From assembly GCF_016031635.1 (NCBI RefSeq), contig NZ_JACEGD010000002.1, positions 62,001 through 126,000 of the forward strand: a stretch of 64,000 nt of DNA, written 5' to 3'. The notes below the pieces were generated by a model, which was not told the origin of the DNA, did not search any database, and saw only the letters and a list, made by a program, of their open reading frames with translations. Each line of letters starts with the position of its first letter. Positions within the stretch are counted from its first letter, which is position 1. Below, piece after piece: positions 43,884-53,891 of this stretch. Made by a program: the position numbers and the translations under genes. Source of the stretch: Bradyrhizobium diversitatis (GTDB lineage: Bacteria > Pseudomonadota > Alphaproteobacteria > Rhizobiales > Xanthobacteraceae).

Positions 43884-45299
43884 TCAGTACTTAGTGCGGA
43901 CATACGTTCCGTAAGTGCCATAGCATTGGTAGCCCGCCCGGTTCTTATGCGGTCGTAGCGTACTGTCATGAGTCTTGCGTTCGAACAGCTTACCACACAC
44001 CGTGCAACGGAAGACATAAGTCGGCCCTGAGCTTGAGGTGCGGCGACGCCGCGAAGTCCGGGTGGTCTGTATCCCCGTCGATCGAGATGTCTGTGGAATG
44101 GATTGAAATCCGGTCGGCGTCAGCTCAATCGGATAGCGCGGCGCAAACGTTCGTTGCGTCGGCGTTACGCCGAGAATGCTGTCCATCAGATAGCTGCGCG
44201 GTTGACCGTCATCGGCACGAACGGCCATGAGAAGGACGTCGCCAGCCTTAGAACGGCGCAGGGAATAAGCCTCGATCGGACGTGTCGACCGGTTGCCTTT
44301 TTGATCACGGTAGTCGATCTCGACCACCAACCGATTTGCACCCGCGAAACGAATGGTCTCGATAAAGGACTGGGCGTGGGAGCCGGCCGGGAAGCTGATA
44401 ATGCGTTCCTGGATAAGTGGTGCGTTGGCGGCCATGGCCATCGCCGGAAGAACCGGAACCGCGACCTGGTCATGCAGCCACTGAAATATTTCGGGCAAGG
44501 CATCCCAGAATGACGTGATGGGAAGCAGCGCCGGAAGCTGATGGTTCAGCATGCCTATCCAGCCAGCTTCAACATCTTGCCGGTGCCCCTCGATGTCGGC
44601 AAGCTGCGGCAGTTGGATGCCCTTGAACGTGCATTTCTGGCGCAGCACCTCGACGAACTGCACGCGCTCGGGCCTCGCGTCGGCATTGCGATAAAGATTG
44701 ACCACGTCATAGAGATCGCGCGGCCGGGTTCGTTCGGCCAGAGCCCTGAATTTTTCGGCGAAGGCTTCCACGTAGTCGTAGGCAAGTACCTCGATGCCCT
44801 CGTCAGGTGCATCGGAATACGGGTGAAATATCTCGACGGTCTCGGGGGGCAGGACGACCTGCTCGTCTGCGGTCAGATCGAGCTTGATGCGCGGCAAGGG
44901 CCGAGTTGGCGAAACCGGCCCCTTGTAGCTGATCTTGCCCTGGCAGGAGAGATTTCCGCGCGGATTGCGGTAGATATCAAACTCGATCTGATTGGCCGGA
45001 ATTTCTATGCCGGTCTCTTCATAGACCCAGGTTGCGACCTCGGCGAAAACGCGCTTGAGAAACGCTTCGTCAAGATGGGCTTCGTCGCGAAGCGTGAAAT
45101 CAAGGTCTTCGGAGAAGCGATAGGTCTCGAAAAAACATTTCTTGAGGCAGGTGCCGCCCTTGAATATCCATTTCTCGGCAAGCTCCTCGTGCGCGTAGAT
45201 GCCGGCCAGCATCCAGCCCAGGACGTAGTCCTTTTCGATGACGTGCGGTGTGAGCGACGCCTGTGCGGCGAGATCAAGGAGTTCGCGCTTGTCGATCAA
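43884..45299 (-). CDS. abiEii: AbiEii/AbiGii-type nucleotidyltransferase toxin with zinc-finger tail
   Basis: 471 residues. AbiEii motifs are clear: KWIFKGGTCLKKCFFETYRFSEDLDFTLRD (about residues 43-72; GGTxLxK and the DLDF metal site), IKLDLTADEQVVLPP, and AFAEKFRALAERTRPRDLYDVVNLYRN (about 180-206). This family is the toxin of type IV toxin-antitoxin systems giving phage abortive infection. Unusually, it ends in a long extension with a zinc-finger-like tail (YVFRCTVCGKLFERKTHDSTLRPHKN..GYQC). It overlaps the antitoxin-type gene by 26 bases. Confidence 0.88.
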   Translation of the reverse strand: MIDKRELLDLAAQASLTPHVIEKDYVLGWMLAGIYAHEELAEKWIFKGGTCLKKCFFETYRFSEDLDFTLRDEAHLDEAFLKRVFAEVATWVYEETGIEIPANQIEFDIYRNPRGNLSCQGKISYKGPVSPTRPLPRIKLDLTADEQVVLPPETVEIFHPYSDAPDEGIEVLAYDYVEAFAEKFRALAERTRPRDLYDVVNLYRNADARPERVQFVEVLRQKCTFKGIQLPQLADIEGHRQDVEAGWIGMLNHQLPALLPITSFWDALPEIFQWLHDQVAVPVLPAMAMAANAPLIQERIISFPAGSHAQSFIETIRFAGANRLVVEIDYRDQKGNRSTRPIEAYSLRRSKAGDVLLMAVRADDGQPRSYLMDSILGVTPTQRTFAPRYPIELTPTGFQSIPQTSRSTGIQTTRTSRRRRTSSSGPTYVFRCTVCGKLFERKTHDSTLRPHKNRAGYQCYGTYGTYVRTKY

Positions 45300-46101
45300 C
45301 GTTTAGGCCTCCGGTGATCCAGGACGAGGGAACAAGCAGCCGCCATCTTGAGATGAGTCGCGTACATTCCAAAGCGGGATCAAGCTTGGCATTGCCGGCC
45401 GTGAGCCTTGCATGGCATTGCTCGACGAGCGCCGCCCCCCCATCCTGCCGTTCGGCCAGAAAGCCGAGGCGCTTGAAGACAGCACCATTTCCAAGCCGAT
45501 CGGCGTACTCGATCAGCTTTGCATCGCCGCGATCGGGCCGCCGGAAATAGGCATTCAAGCAATCCGCAACCTGTTGGATGCCGCCGCCAATGGCTGGGTC
45601 ATCGAGCATGTCGATAATGGTCCGGTGGACATCGGAGACCAGCACTTTGCTCTGATGGCGCCAGACTGGCTTGGTACCGAAGATTTTCTCGGATTTCAGG
45701 TGCTTGAGCGTAAAATCAAAGCCGTGCCGCTGTTGCTGTCTGACGCGGATGGCCTGGCCGGTGATCACGACAATATCCTTGAAAATCTGTTCCGTGAGAT
45801 CCCAATGCTCGGCGGCCGTGCGGCCGCCGATATAGGCAGGCGAGAACAGCGCCGGCACAAGGACCCACGCATCATCGAGTACACGTTCCGCGCCGAGCGT
45901 AACGAGCGAAGCAGGTACATAAGCGCCCCTCCCGACCCGGCTCAGCCAACCTTGCTCCCGCCAGCGCGCAAGTCGCTTGGCTGCTTCTACTCGCGAGGCG
46001 CCAAGTACGTCTGCCACATCGGAGACTTGGATAACGTCGCCTGAAGCCGCGAGCACACGCTGGAGCTGCGCGCGACCTGGAGGGAGGGAAGATCTTTTCA
46101 T
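45274..46101 (-). CDS. abiEi: AbiEi-type antitoxin/transcription repressor
   Basis: 275 residues with a winged-helix N-terminus (AQLQRVLAASGDVIQVSDVADVLGASRVEAAKRLARWREQGWLSRVGRGAYVPA, about residues 10-65) and the AbiEi-type C-terminal domain (AYIGGRTAAEHWDLTEQIFKDIVVITG; WRHQSKVLVSDVHRTIIDMLDDPAIGGGIQQVADCLNAYF). AbiEi proteins repress their own operon and neutralise AbiEii. First gene of the two-gene operon; repeat sites lie just upstream. Confidence 0.88.
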   Translation of the reverse strand: MKRSSLPPGRAQLQRVLAASGDVIQVSDVADVLGASRVEAAKRLARWREQGWLSRVGRGAYVPASLVTLGAERVLDDAWVLVPALFSPAYIGGRTAAEHWDLTEQIFKDIVVITGQAIRVRQQQRHGFDFTLKHLKSEKIFGTKPVWRHQSKVLVSDVHRTIIDMLDDPAIGGGIQQVADCLNAYFRRPDRGDAKLIEYADRLGNGAVFKRLGFLAERQDGGAALVEQCHARLTAGNAKLDPALECTRLISRWRLLVPSSWITGGLNVDRQARTP

Positions 46102-46122
46102 ACGTCTATTTTCACTGAAAAC

Positions 46123-46219
46123 GCGAATTACAGCACGTATACTATACTCTCAGAGGCCGCAATTCAACATGTCATATGCTGCAATTCTCTAAAACTGCGA
46201 ATTTTAACGTATGCACTAT
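46123..46219. promoter_or_regulatory. AbiE promoter region with paired repeats
   Basis: GCGAATTACAGCACGTATACTAT (46123-46145, shown here only for its core GCGAATT..ACGTAT..CTAT) recurs as GCGAATT..ACGTAT..CTAT at 46197-46219. The two copies are about 74 bases apart in an A/T-rich interval right before the antitoxin-type gene. AbiEi proteins are known to bind repeats in their promoters, so these are likely operators. Confidence 0.55.
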
Positions 46220-46514
46220 ATTGACCACAGCCTTGATTCAATTAAGCTTTCCGCAATCCATCCATAGCCGCGTCTTCAGGTCCTGGGTGGAATAGCGACT
46301 CATGCATGTGGGAGGGCAAGCGCCACAATGTCCGCCGAAATCGCGCGGCATACCAGACAACGAGAATACCCTCCCGAAAATTCGGCGAGCTACGAACGTG
46401 CGAAGGCACTCTAGGACCCGATCAGGCTGACCATTTCGCACGGGAGAAATGCTTGCAAACACCCTGTGAGCGGAGGATGAAAGCTAAGCGTTCATATTTA
46501 CATTTTCGGTCGTC

Positions 46515-49500
46515 ATGGTTGAGTTGAATTATAACATTATCGAGCTTCCTGATTATCCCGCATTGCAGCAATTGGGACGCGCGCTATGGCGTAACGGCTC
46601 GGTTCGGGGCGCGTCGATTCTAATCGGCGCGGGGCTCAGCAAGAACGCTGAGCGACCCGGAAACGATACGTTAGAACCTCCCCTCTGGTGGGAGTTGATG
46701 GAGGAGATGGTCGAACGGCTCTATCCGCACGACAAGCAGAGGGCACCAAAAGACCCTCTACGCATTGCCCAAGAATTTAGAACTTATTTTGGTCAGGCCG
46801 GTCTCGACGACTTTCTGCGCACGCGCTTTCCGGACAAGTCCTGGTCTCCCGGGCCGTTGCACTCAGCTCTATTGGGATTGCCCTGGAGCGACGTACTTAC
46901 GACCAATTGGGATACGCTGCTCGAACGCACCGAAAACACGGGCGATCATTCGTACGAAGTCGTACGAACGGAAGCCGATCTGACGCATGCCCGATCGCCG
47001 CGCATCGTGAAATTGCATGGAACGATCGGTGATCCCGGTCCGCTAATCTTCGCGCAAGAGGATTATCGGATGTATCCTGTGAAGCATGCGGCCTTTGTTA
47101 ATCTCGCTCGTCAGGTCTTTATCGAGAACGAACTATGCATGGTCGGCTTCTCCGGCGACGATCCTAACTTCCTCCAATGGGCCGGGTGGGTTCGCGATCA
47201 TCTCGGCGGCAGTGCGCGTCGAATTTATCTCGTCGGCAATCTGCGCTTGGAACGAGCGACGAGGACGTATTTGGAAGCTCATAACATTGCGCCGATTGAT
47301 TTTGCCCCGCTCGTTGAGAATTTAACGCCGAGCCTTAAACATGCCGCAGCAACCCGGATTTTCATCGATGAACTTCGCAAGGCGAAACCGTCCTCGCGGC
47401 ATGAATGGAAGCTAACCTCCTACGATCAGTTTCCTCTGCCTAAAGCAGGCATCGACGCGCACCAACGGGTTCACAAAGATAGCGGGTTTGCGGCAGACCT
47501 GTTGAAGAAAACGATCCCGCTCTTTAAGGCGGATCGCGAAAATTATCCGGGATGGCTGGTCTGCCCCGCCCGCATTCGGCAATCGATAGCTTACACCGGT
47601 GATGCACACTGGTTGGTGCGAAAGTCCGTACTCGATCTGTTGGAACCTAAGTTTCGCGCCGAGGCCTTATTCGAGATTCTATGGCGACGGACCGTTGCGT
47701 TTGTTCCCTTGGATATGAAGCTCGCTGATGCACTGACCGAACTTGTCGACAGCGCCCCAGCCGAGATTGACCCCGATCTGCGCTTGGAATTTGCATTGGC
47801 GCTTATGCGGGATGCGCGTGTTTCGCATGACGATGATGGCGTGACGCGATGGGCAGCCGTCATCGAAACTGGAGCTGCGCCGGACTCCGCCATTCGTCTT
47901 GCAGCTGATTACCAGCGCTGCCTTCACGCCCGGGACAAGATGGATCTGGTGTCGGTTGAGGCGGAGTTGGCTAAGATCAACTCGGAAGAAGCAATATGGA
48001 AATTGCGCCGCGCCGCTTTGCATAGCGAGATCGGAGAATATACGAAAGCGACGCGCTTGATCAAAGAGGCTGCTGCCGACCTCGAACAGCGCCATCGTCT
48101 CGATCGCAATTCGTTATCAGTCAAATCGCAATTGGCTTGGGCTAGCTGGATCAGCCGGGCGTGCGACATAGGAAACTCCATAGGTCGGGCCGCCCCGCCA
48201 CCTGCCCGTGACTTCAAAGCATTCGATATCGACCCTCCAGGAGAGATCGAATATATCGAAAACAGTGGCAGCAGGATCGAAAAGGAACGCAACGAGGAAG
48301 CGGTAGCCGTCCGCCCCTCGTTCGACGAGGGGCATTATCGGGAGGGCAACAGCATAACTCACCTTGGCTCTGGTGACCCCGGTCTTATCTTGGCTTACGA
48401 GTTTGATCAGCTCATCGAAACTGTCGGCATTCCTATCCGTATCAATCATGTCAACGTTTGCGCGGATGCCTCAGTCGCCGCCGCCGAGGTAGCCTATCAG
48501 CCGACCGTGGAGTGGTACGTTTGGCTCCTCCGAGCTTTACATTCTCACTCCGACAAACAGTTTGAGCGGCGCTTCGGTCGAGTTGCCATAGCACAAATAC
48601 CTGCCACCACCGCCTTAGCGCTTATCGCGACAGTCGAAGCTGCCATCACCTTCTGGACTCAGCGATTTACCGACGCGCGTGGCCCCGAACTACGGAGTGA
48701 TTGGAGCTGTGCTCACGATGCCTTGCGTTTGACGCTGATGGCCCTATCGCGTTTGACGGTCCGAATGAGCCCCGAGCGGGCGGCTCAAACATTGAGCAAA
48801 ACAATCGAGCTCGGGAAAGATCCCCTTATCAAACACCATTGGTTGATTGAGGCGATCGGGGAACTGGCAAAATATGCGGTAAAAGCCGTCCCGATCGCGC
48901 AGCGGGGCTCGCTCGGACTGACGGTCCTTGAATTTCCGCTGCCTTCGGAGAAAGGAGTGAGCGGCCCCCACCCTCGTTGGCCGCAGATTGTCTTCGAGAT
49001 TTGGAATGTGTCGCCAACACGCAACTCCACCGACACCGGCTGGGACCATCGCGTGAGCCAATTGATGGCTGCTGCGCAAAAGGGCAGCCCTGATAGGCAG
49101 CTTGCTATACCGCAACTCGCCTATCTCGCTATCAATGGCGCACTCAAGCCTAATGAGACAGAAGCGCTCGGAAAGGTACTCTGGTCGGACCTTGATGCAG
49201 AAGACGGCGGGCTTCCGACAAATACGGGCCTCAACGCTGGCGTTCTTATGCGACTACCAGCGATGGAGGGCATTGATAAGCAGGCGAGGCTGTCAGCGCG
49301 GCTGCTGGGCGCAGATTTGCGCGAGGTTATGGGGTTATCGACGCCAACAGGCTCGATAGAAATAAGCCAGAAAAACAACCATCTGGTCTCAATTACTAGC
49401 GCGGCGCGGTTCGGACTGATCGTGCCAGCCGACCGAGCGGCGGAGATGTTTGACGAGATCACCGCTTGGGAGCTCCAAGAGAGAAAGGACCGCCAGGACC

Positions 49501-50204
49501 CTTTCTCCCTCTCATTCACCAAGGGCTTCAACGATTCTATTCGACTCGCTGCTGGCTATGTGCTGGCGGTCGCTGTCGTACCTGCCATGCACACCGACCA
49601 ACGCACGGTCGAACGGGCACGAGCCCTTATTGCGTTCATTACGCGTGCGCGCTCTTGGAGTAGCATGCAAGCTTTGCCGAGCTTTCTTGCGTCCGCGCCA
49701 GAAGTGACAGCAGATATCATTTCGATCGTCCGCGCGGGATTGCTGGGTTCCGATTTCCACCAGGTTGGTAGTGCCGCACATGCCATCGTCGGCTGGGCTC
49801 GACTGGTTCGTAGTGGAACGCTCTCGGAGCTACCGCATGCTCTCATCGAGCGTCTCATAACCACAATCGAAATACGTCATACGATGGGCCTTGCAAGTAT
49901 GATTGAGGCTGCAGTGAAGCTGTTGCAGCTCGATTTCTTTGGAGAAGAGGAGATCAAGCGCCTGGCAGTGGTTGTCTCCGAGATTCGCGGAGTGCGCTAC
50001 GAGGATATCAAACCAAATACTATGGAAGCTGTCTCCGGATCACTCGTGCGCGCAGAGTGTGTCAAGCTAGCCGTCGCGCTAAAAGGGCATACCGCGGACG
50101 ATGGCTCGCTCCAGGCGTGGGTAGATGAGGCGAAGAGCGATGCATTGCCTGAAGTCCGTTTTAGCCTGACGGAGCCTCTGCAGGACGATTCGGAAACGGT
50201 GTGA
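46515..50204 (+). CDS. Large SIR2-domain protein, probable anti-phage effector
   Basis: 1229 residues. The N-terminal SIR2 domain (about residues 30-270) has the NAD-binding start ASILIGAGLSKNAERPG, TTNWDTLLE, the catalytic His in KLHGTIGDPG (near residue 168) and MVGFSGDDPNFLQW. The remaining ~950 residues are helical with no motif I can name, as in the defence-associated sirtuins (DSR1/DSR2), where the SIR2 domain destroys NAD on infection and the C-terminal part senses phage proteins. The gene stands alone between AbiE and the next defence-type run. The 413 bases before it hold the AbiE promoter and little else. Confidence 0.85.
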   Translation: MVELNYNIIELPDYPALQQLGRALWRNGSVRGASILIGAGLSKNAERPGNDTLEPPLWWELMEEMVERLYPHDKQRAPKDPLRIAQEFRTYFGQAGLDDFLRTRFPDKSWSPGPLHSALLGLPWSDVLTTNWDTLLERTENTGDHSYEVVRTEADLTHARSPRIVKLHGTIGDPGPLIFAQEDYRMYPVKHAAFVNLARQVFIENELCMVGFSGDDPNFLQWAGWVRDHLGGSARRIYLVGNLRLERATRTYLEAHNIAPIDFAPLVENLTPSLKHAAATRIFIDELRKAKPSSRHEWKLTSYDQFPLPKAGIDAHQRVHKDSGFAADLLKKTIPLFKADRENYPGWLVCPARIRQSIAYTGDAHWLVRKSVLDLLEPKFRAEALFEILWRRTVAFVPLDMKLADALTELVDSAPAEIDPDLRLEFALALMRDARVSHDDDGVTRWAAVIETGAAPDSAIRLAADYQRCLHARDKMDLVSVEAELAKINSEEAIWKLRRAALHSEIGEYTKATRLIKEAAADLEQRHRLDRNSLSVKSQLAWASWISRACDIGNSIGRAAPPPARDFKAFDIDPPGEIEYIENSGSRIEKERNEEAVAVRPSFDEGHYREGNSITHLGSGDPGLILAYEFDQLIETVGIPIRINHVNVCADASVAAAEVAYQPTVEWYVWLLRALHSHSDKQFERRFGRVAIAQIPATTALALIATVEAAITFWTQRFTDARGPELRSDWSCAHDALRLTLMALSRLTVRMSPERAAQTLSKTIELGKDPLIKHHWLIEAIGELAKYAVKAVPIAQRGSLGLTVLEFPLPSEKGVSGPHPRWPQIVFEIWNVSPTRNSTDTGWDHRVSQLMAAAQKGSPDRQLAIPQLAYLAINGALKPNETEALGKVLWSDLDAEDGGLPTNTGLNAGVLMRLPAMEGIDKQARLSARLLGADLREVMGLSTPTGSIEISQKNNHLVSITSAARFGLIVPADRAAEMFDEITAWELQERKDRQDPFSLSFTKGFNDSIRLAAGYVLAVAVVPAMHTDQRTVERARALIAFITRARSWSSMQALPSFLASAPEVTADIISIVRAGLLGSDFHQVGSAAHAIVGWARLVRSGTLSELPHALIERLITTIEIRHTMGLASMIEAAVKLLQLDFFGEEEIKRLAVVVSEIRGVRYEDIKPNTMEAVSGSLVRAECVKLAVALKGHTADDGSLQAWVDEAKSDALPEVRFSLTEPLQDDSETV

Positions 50205-50298
50205 GCTTTTGCTGCTCTTGCCGACCGGCGCGCAAGAGTAAGACGATCGTAAGGCGCGAACCGGCGCATAGACGGGGTTTGCACATGGGCATCGCAAT

Positions 50299-51244
50299 AT
50301 GGACCTTGAGACCTACTCACGATCGAAGTTCACCGACTACGCGGCCCTCGCGGAGATCGTCTCGGTCATTCTAAGAGCAGCGATTTCAGCCTACCCCACA
50401 TCGCTTCGATTCCAGCAAGTCCAGCATCGGTCGAAAGATCCGGCTTCGCTCAAGCGGAAACTGGAAGACCGAGGCCTCCTCACCACCACGAGTCTCGAAA
50501 CCGACATTAAGGACTTGGCTGGCTGCCGCCTCATCTTCTACACGAACTCCGATGTATCGCGCTTCCAGCAGAGCAGCATCATTCAGGACAATTTCGACGT
50601 CGACTGGGATCGAACGAAGATTCATCATCCGGTTCCGGGACAAACCGAACGCGACAATCTGTTCGTTTCGAACAACTACGTCCTAAAGCTTAAGGCTGTT
50701 CGCGCAGCTCTGCCGGAGTATGCGCGTTTTGAGGGGCTCTGGTGCGAGGTTCAGGTGCAAACAACCCTGAATCACGCCTGGTCTGAAATGGCGCACGACA
50801 TCATTTACAAGAAGCCTGCTCTAGCAGGGTTCGGCGCGAAGCTCTTTGGCGCCATCGATCAACGGCTTCAAAAGATAATGAAGACTCACTTGTTGCCGGC
50901 TGGTTACGAATTCCAAATGGTTCTCGACGATTACGACCTCCTTCGGAACGGCAAGGAACTACTTGATCGCGGCGCTCTCAAGGCACTCCCAGAATGCAGC
51001 GACAACAACGCTCGATATGATCTGCTGGAACGATTTCGCGATTACGTACTGCCGATCCTTTGCGCTCCATATCTACATGACCATCCGCTTGATCGAGGAA
51101 TTGAGCCTCGATCTCGACGAGCGGCACCCCGAACATGCCTTCACCGACAGCGAGCGGGCGGTCCTCAATCATGCTGTGAAGCTCATGATTGCGGAGGGAC
51201 TCGTGGAATTTGAAGATCCCGAGCCGTTGAACACGCAAGGCTGA
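50299..51244 (+). CDS. RelA/SpoT-type nucleotide synthetase, probable frameshift near its end
   Basis: The RelA/SpoT synthetase motifs are complete: HRSKDPASLKRKL (R.K...S...K), DLAGCRLIFYTN, and EVQVQTTLNHAWSEMAHDIIYKKP. The main frame starts at 50299 and ends at 51213 in a tail that looks like random sequence (APYLHDHPLDRGIEPRSRRAAPRTCL). A second frame, open to 51244, carries a natural-looking end (HIYMTIRLIEELSLDLDERHPEHAFTDSERAVLNHAVKLMIAEGLVEFED), so the frame probably shifted near 51050. It makes (p)ppGpp-like alarmones in the family; small enzymes of this kind also serve as toxins or phage-defence effectors. Confidence 0.75.
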
Positions 51245-51250
51245 CCCCCG

Positions 51251-52741
51251 ATGTATGCGCGTCCTCTGTCCGAGATTTTGCACCGCGCGCTGACGGAGCC
51301 GGGAGTATTCGACGACACCCTCAAGCGGTTCGAGTCATTGCGGGGCTATGGTCTGCTGCCACGCGGACGAGAATCTGCAGGTGTTCGCCTTTCGGACGAA
51401 CAGATCGCCAGCGCGGTGCTGGGCTTCGTACCAATATTGCCCGGATGGGCTGGGCACGTATCGCTTGTCCTTGGAAGCCTGTGCGCGGTCGGCGGACCGG
51501 CCGCCTCGTTCAGAGGCACCGCGACCTTGTTGGACTCCATAGCGTCCGTGATCGCAGAAGATGAGGCGTGCAGGTCGATCCTCAGCTTTTCGTTCTCGAT
51601 TGCTCGGACCCGGAACGATGATGACTATCATGCGAGAGCGCTCTTCCAAAAGGGTGAGCAGCGAAGGACGGTCTCATACGTCTCCAAGATGGCGACCTCT
51701 CTGCTCAGCAAAGGCGCGGAAGCCATCTATGATCACGATCGGATGGATGCTCCGTCCGCTCGGCAACTCGTTCTGGGGCGCGACTTCTTCACCCAACTTC
51801 GCCGGGCCGTCTCACTTTCGCGGCAACTCGATCTGCCGCTAAAAGCGGACTGGCGAGAATATCAGACGGAAGAGGAGCGAGACGCCTTCCACAGGAGCCT
51901 CGGCGCACGCCGAAATTCGCGTTTTCTGAATCTGGGTGTCGATACGCAGGCGGTTTGGCCGAAGGAGCCGACCCGTGTGAAATTTGCCGGCCGTCATTTC
52001 GTACTTTTCCCGAAAACGAAGGAGTTTTCGCATTCGATCAGCATCGACCTAGTCAACGAGCGTATTTCCGCCGAGGACGCCCGAACACTTCTCAATCGTT
52101 TCCTGAGCTTGCTAAGTTGGTGCGACGATAGCTACGCGGTGCTGGACGACGGCTGGTCCGGCAATCCGATACCGGTTCCCGTGCAGCGATCTCACGGTGC
52201 GTTCTCCACCACGCCACATTGGGTGTTCTCCCGATCCATCCCCGACGATCCGGAATTGCTTCAGCGGCTGGCGTACTACAGAGAGGGACTAAATGCCCGT
52301 CAGGCGGGCTTGGTCACCTTCGAGGTGTTGAGCTTCTTCAAGGTTTTCGAAAGACGATCAAGGACAAAGCCAGGAGAGCAGAATGCGACCAAGCTCTGGA
52401 TCAAGAACGTCTTCGCGGAGGTTTCTGCGTCACTCCGGCCGGAGATACTTTCGCGCTTTGATGCCGACCGCAATGGTAAGGACGTTGAGAAATATGTCTT
52501 CGACAATTGCCGGGTGGCGGCGGCACACGCCTCGGAGTCCTTTCCGTCCGATGCCGACGCGTCGCCCGAACTGCGGCGTCTCTATTCGGCCGCCGAGGTA
52601 ACCTTCGCCCTCGCCCGACACTTCATTCAAACGGAATACAAGTTGTCCAAACTCTCCTACTCGGACGAGCTTGCAGACGATCGCGACGATTCTCTGCCGG
52701 AGACGCCGAAAGCAAATATTGGAGATGCTCGCCAAGAATAG
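51251..52741 (+). CDS. Protein of unknown function, MauJ-like in layout
   Basis: 496 residues. It starts 6 bases after the end of the restored synthetase frame, suggesting one operon. No catalytic motif is obvious. Segments such as LQRLAYYREGLNARQAGLVTFEVLSFFKVFERRSR (about residues 336-370) and VFDNCRVAAAHASESFPSDADASPELRRLYSAAEVTFALARHFIQTEY near the end recall the hypothetical proteins annotated as MauJ-like, but I would not assign a function. Predicted cytosolic and helix-rich. Its place behind a synthetase of the RelA/SpoT type suggests a partner or sensor. Confidence 0.65.
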   Translation: MYARPLSEILHRALTEPGVFDDTLKRFESLRGYGLLPRGRESAGVRLSDEQIASAVLGFVPILPGWAGHVSLVLGSLCAVGGPAASFRGTATLLDSIASVIAEDEACRSILSFSFSIARTRNDDDYHARALFQKGEQRRTVSYVSKMATSLLSKGAEAIYDHDRMDAPSARQLVLGRDFFTQLRRAVSLSRQLDLPLKADWREYQTEEERDAFHRSLGARRNSRFLNLGVDTQAVWPKEPTRVKFAGRHFVLFPKTKEFSHSISIDLVNERISAEDARTLLNRFLSLLSWCDDSYAVLDDGWSGNPIPVPVQRSHGAFSTTPHWVFSRSIPDDPELLQRLAYYREGLNARQAGLVTFEVLSFFKVFERRSRTKPGEQNATKLWIKNVFAEVSASLRPEILSRFDADRNGKDVEKYVFDNCRVAAAHASESFPSDADASPELRRLYSAAEVTFALARHFIQTEYKLSKLSYSDELADDRDDSLPETPKANIGDARQE

Positions 52742-52802
52742 CACCGACTCATGATATCGTCTCGGTGGCAGGGGACCACCTCATCGACCGGTTGTGCAGC
52801 AC

Positions 52803-53780
52803 ATGCCCGATATTCCGACGTTGCCGCTTCCATCCATCCTACCCCATCCTGACGCGATCAGATCATGGAAGCAAACGGCGACTGACTATGAATCCGACTG
52901 CTGGGAATTCCAGTACGAAATTCATCGCTACCTGGGGCGGGTCGATGATGAGGCCCTTCGCGCGCGATACGACAATATCGTCCGCAACATGCATGCGATC
53001 ATCAGCGAGGACAGGAACGTCATTCCAATCCATAGCTTTTTGAGTTCGTGGTACTGGTACCGTAAAGAACATCAAACACGGTATGAGTTTGCGCTTCGCA
53101 AGCTGCAGCTCCACCGGCCGCTCCCCCTGATCGCGAAGCGCGACTTGACCGCGGCGCCGGCCCGGCCACGGAGCCCAAACGCCGGGGATGTCTTGTTTCG
53201 CTACGGTGAGCGGAAATGGCTACAGGGTCTTATGGATTTCGGGCGCCTGCGCATGAGGTCTGCGGAGCAATATGCCCTGATGGAGAAAGATCCCGCGCGG
53301 CACGATGACGAACGCGTCAAGCATTCCTATTCGCCTGGGCAGTACGTAACCCTGACGATGCCCGATGGGCAGGTGGTGCGTCCAGTCAGCGACCTCAAAT
53401 ACAGCACATCGGGGACCGACTATTTCCTTTATTGCGTCGCGATGGATTGGGATCCGTATCTCTTCGATGAGTTCTCCGGTACCGATTGCTGCGTCGTTAT
53501 CAAAGATCCGGACGAATTCGCCCGCCGCATGGAGCAAGCCGCTGCCAGTCAGCTCCCCGGTTGGTACTTCCATCACTGTCCTATCGACTATTTTGACACG
53601 CATGAGCGCCGACCACGTGAGCGCATCGACAACGCCATGTCGAAGGAGTTTCGTTTTGCCTATCAGAGGGAGTACCGGTTTCTCTTTGCGGGCTTTGGCC
53701 GGAGCGCGGCAGGACACATCGACCTGGAGCTTGGTCCCTTGCACGACATCGCCGAGCTGCACGACCGGCCAGCCGTTTGA
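52803..53780 (+). CDS. Protein of unknown function, DUF2971-like in layout
   Basis: 325 residues from the ATG at 52803; a GTG at 52794 is possible. From about residue 125 (VLFRYGERKWLQGLMDFGRLRMRSAEQYALMEKDPARHDDE) to FRFAYQREYRFLFAGFG near the end, the order of features resembles DUF2971 proteins, which start with a Y/F-R-Y-type segment and end with a W/F-x-Y-E/Q-x-EYR motif. The function of that family is unproven, but it is common in defence islands. 61 bases after the previous gene on the same strand. Confidence 0.6.
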   Translation: MPDIPTLPLPSILPHPDAIRSWKQTATDYESDCWEFQYEIHRYLGRVDDEALRARYDNIVRNMHAIISEDRNVIPIHSFLSSWYWYRKEHQTRYEFALRKLQLHRPLPLIAKRDLTAAPARPRSPNAGDVLFRYGERKWLQGLMDFGRLRMRSAEQYALMEKDPARHDDERVKHSYSPGQYVTLTMPDGQVVRPVSDLKYSTSGTDYFLYCVAMDWDPYLFDEFSGTDCCVVIKDPDEFARRMEQAAASQLPGWYFHHCPIDYFDTHERRPRERIDNAMSKEFRFAYQREYRFLFAGFGRSAAGHIDLELGPLHDIAELHDRPAV

Positions 53781-53891
53781 ACTCTCCCCTCGAGCAACGA
53801 CTGATCTTCTGCCGCGTTGGAGGAACGGGTGACGGAGGTCCGGCAAGGAAGCAGTAATATTCGGTAAGATGAAAGTAGTTAGTCTATTGCG

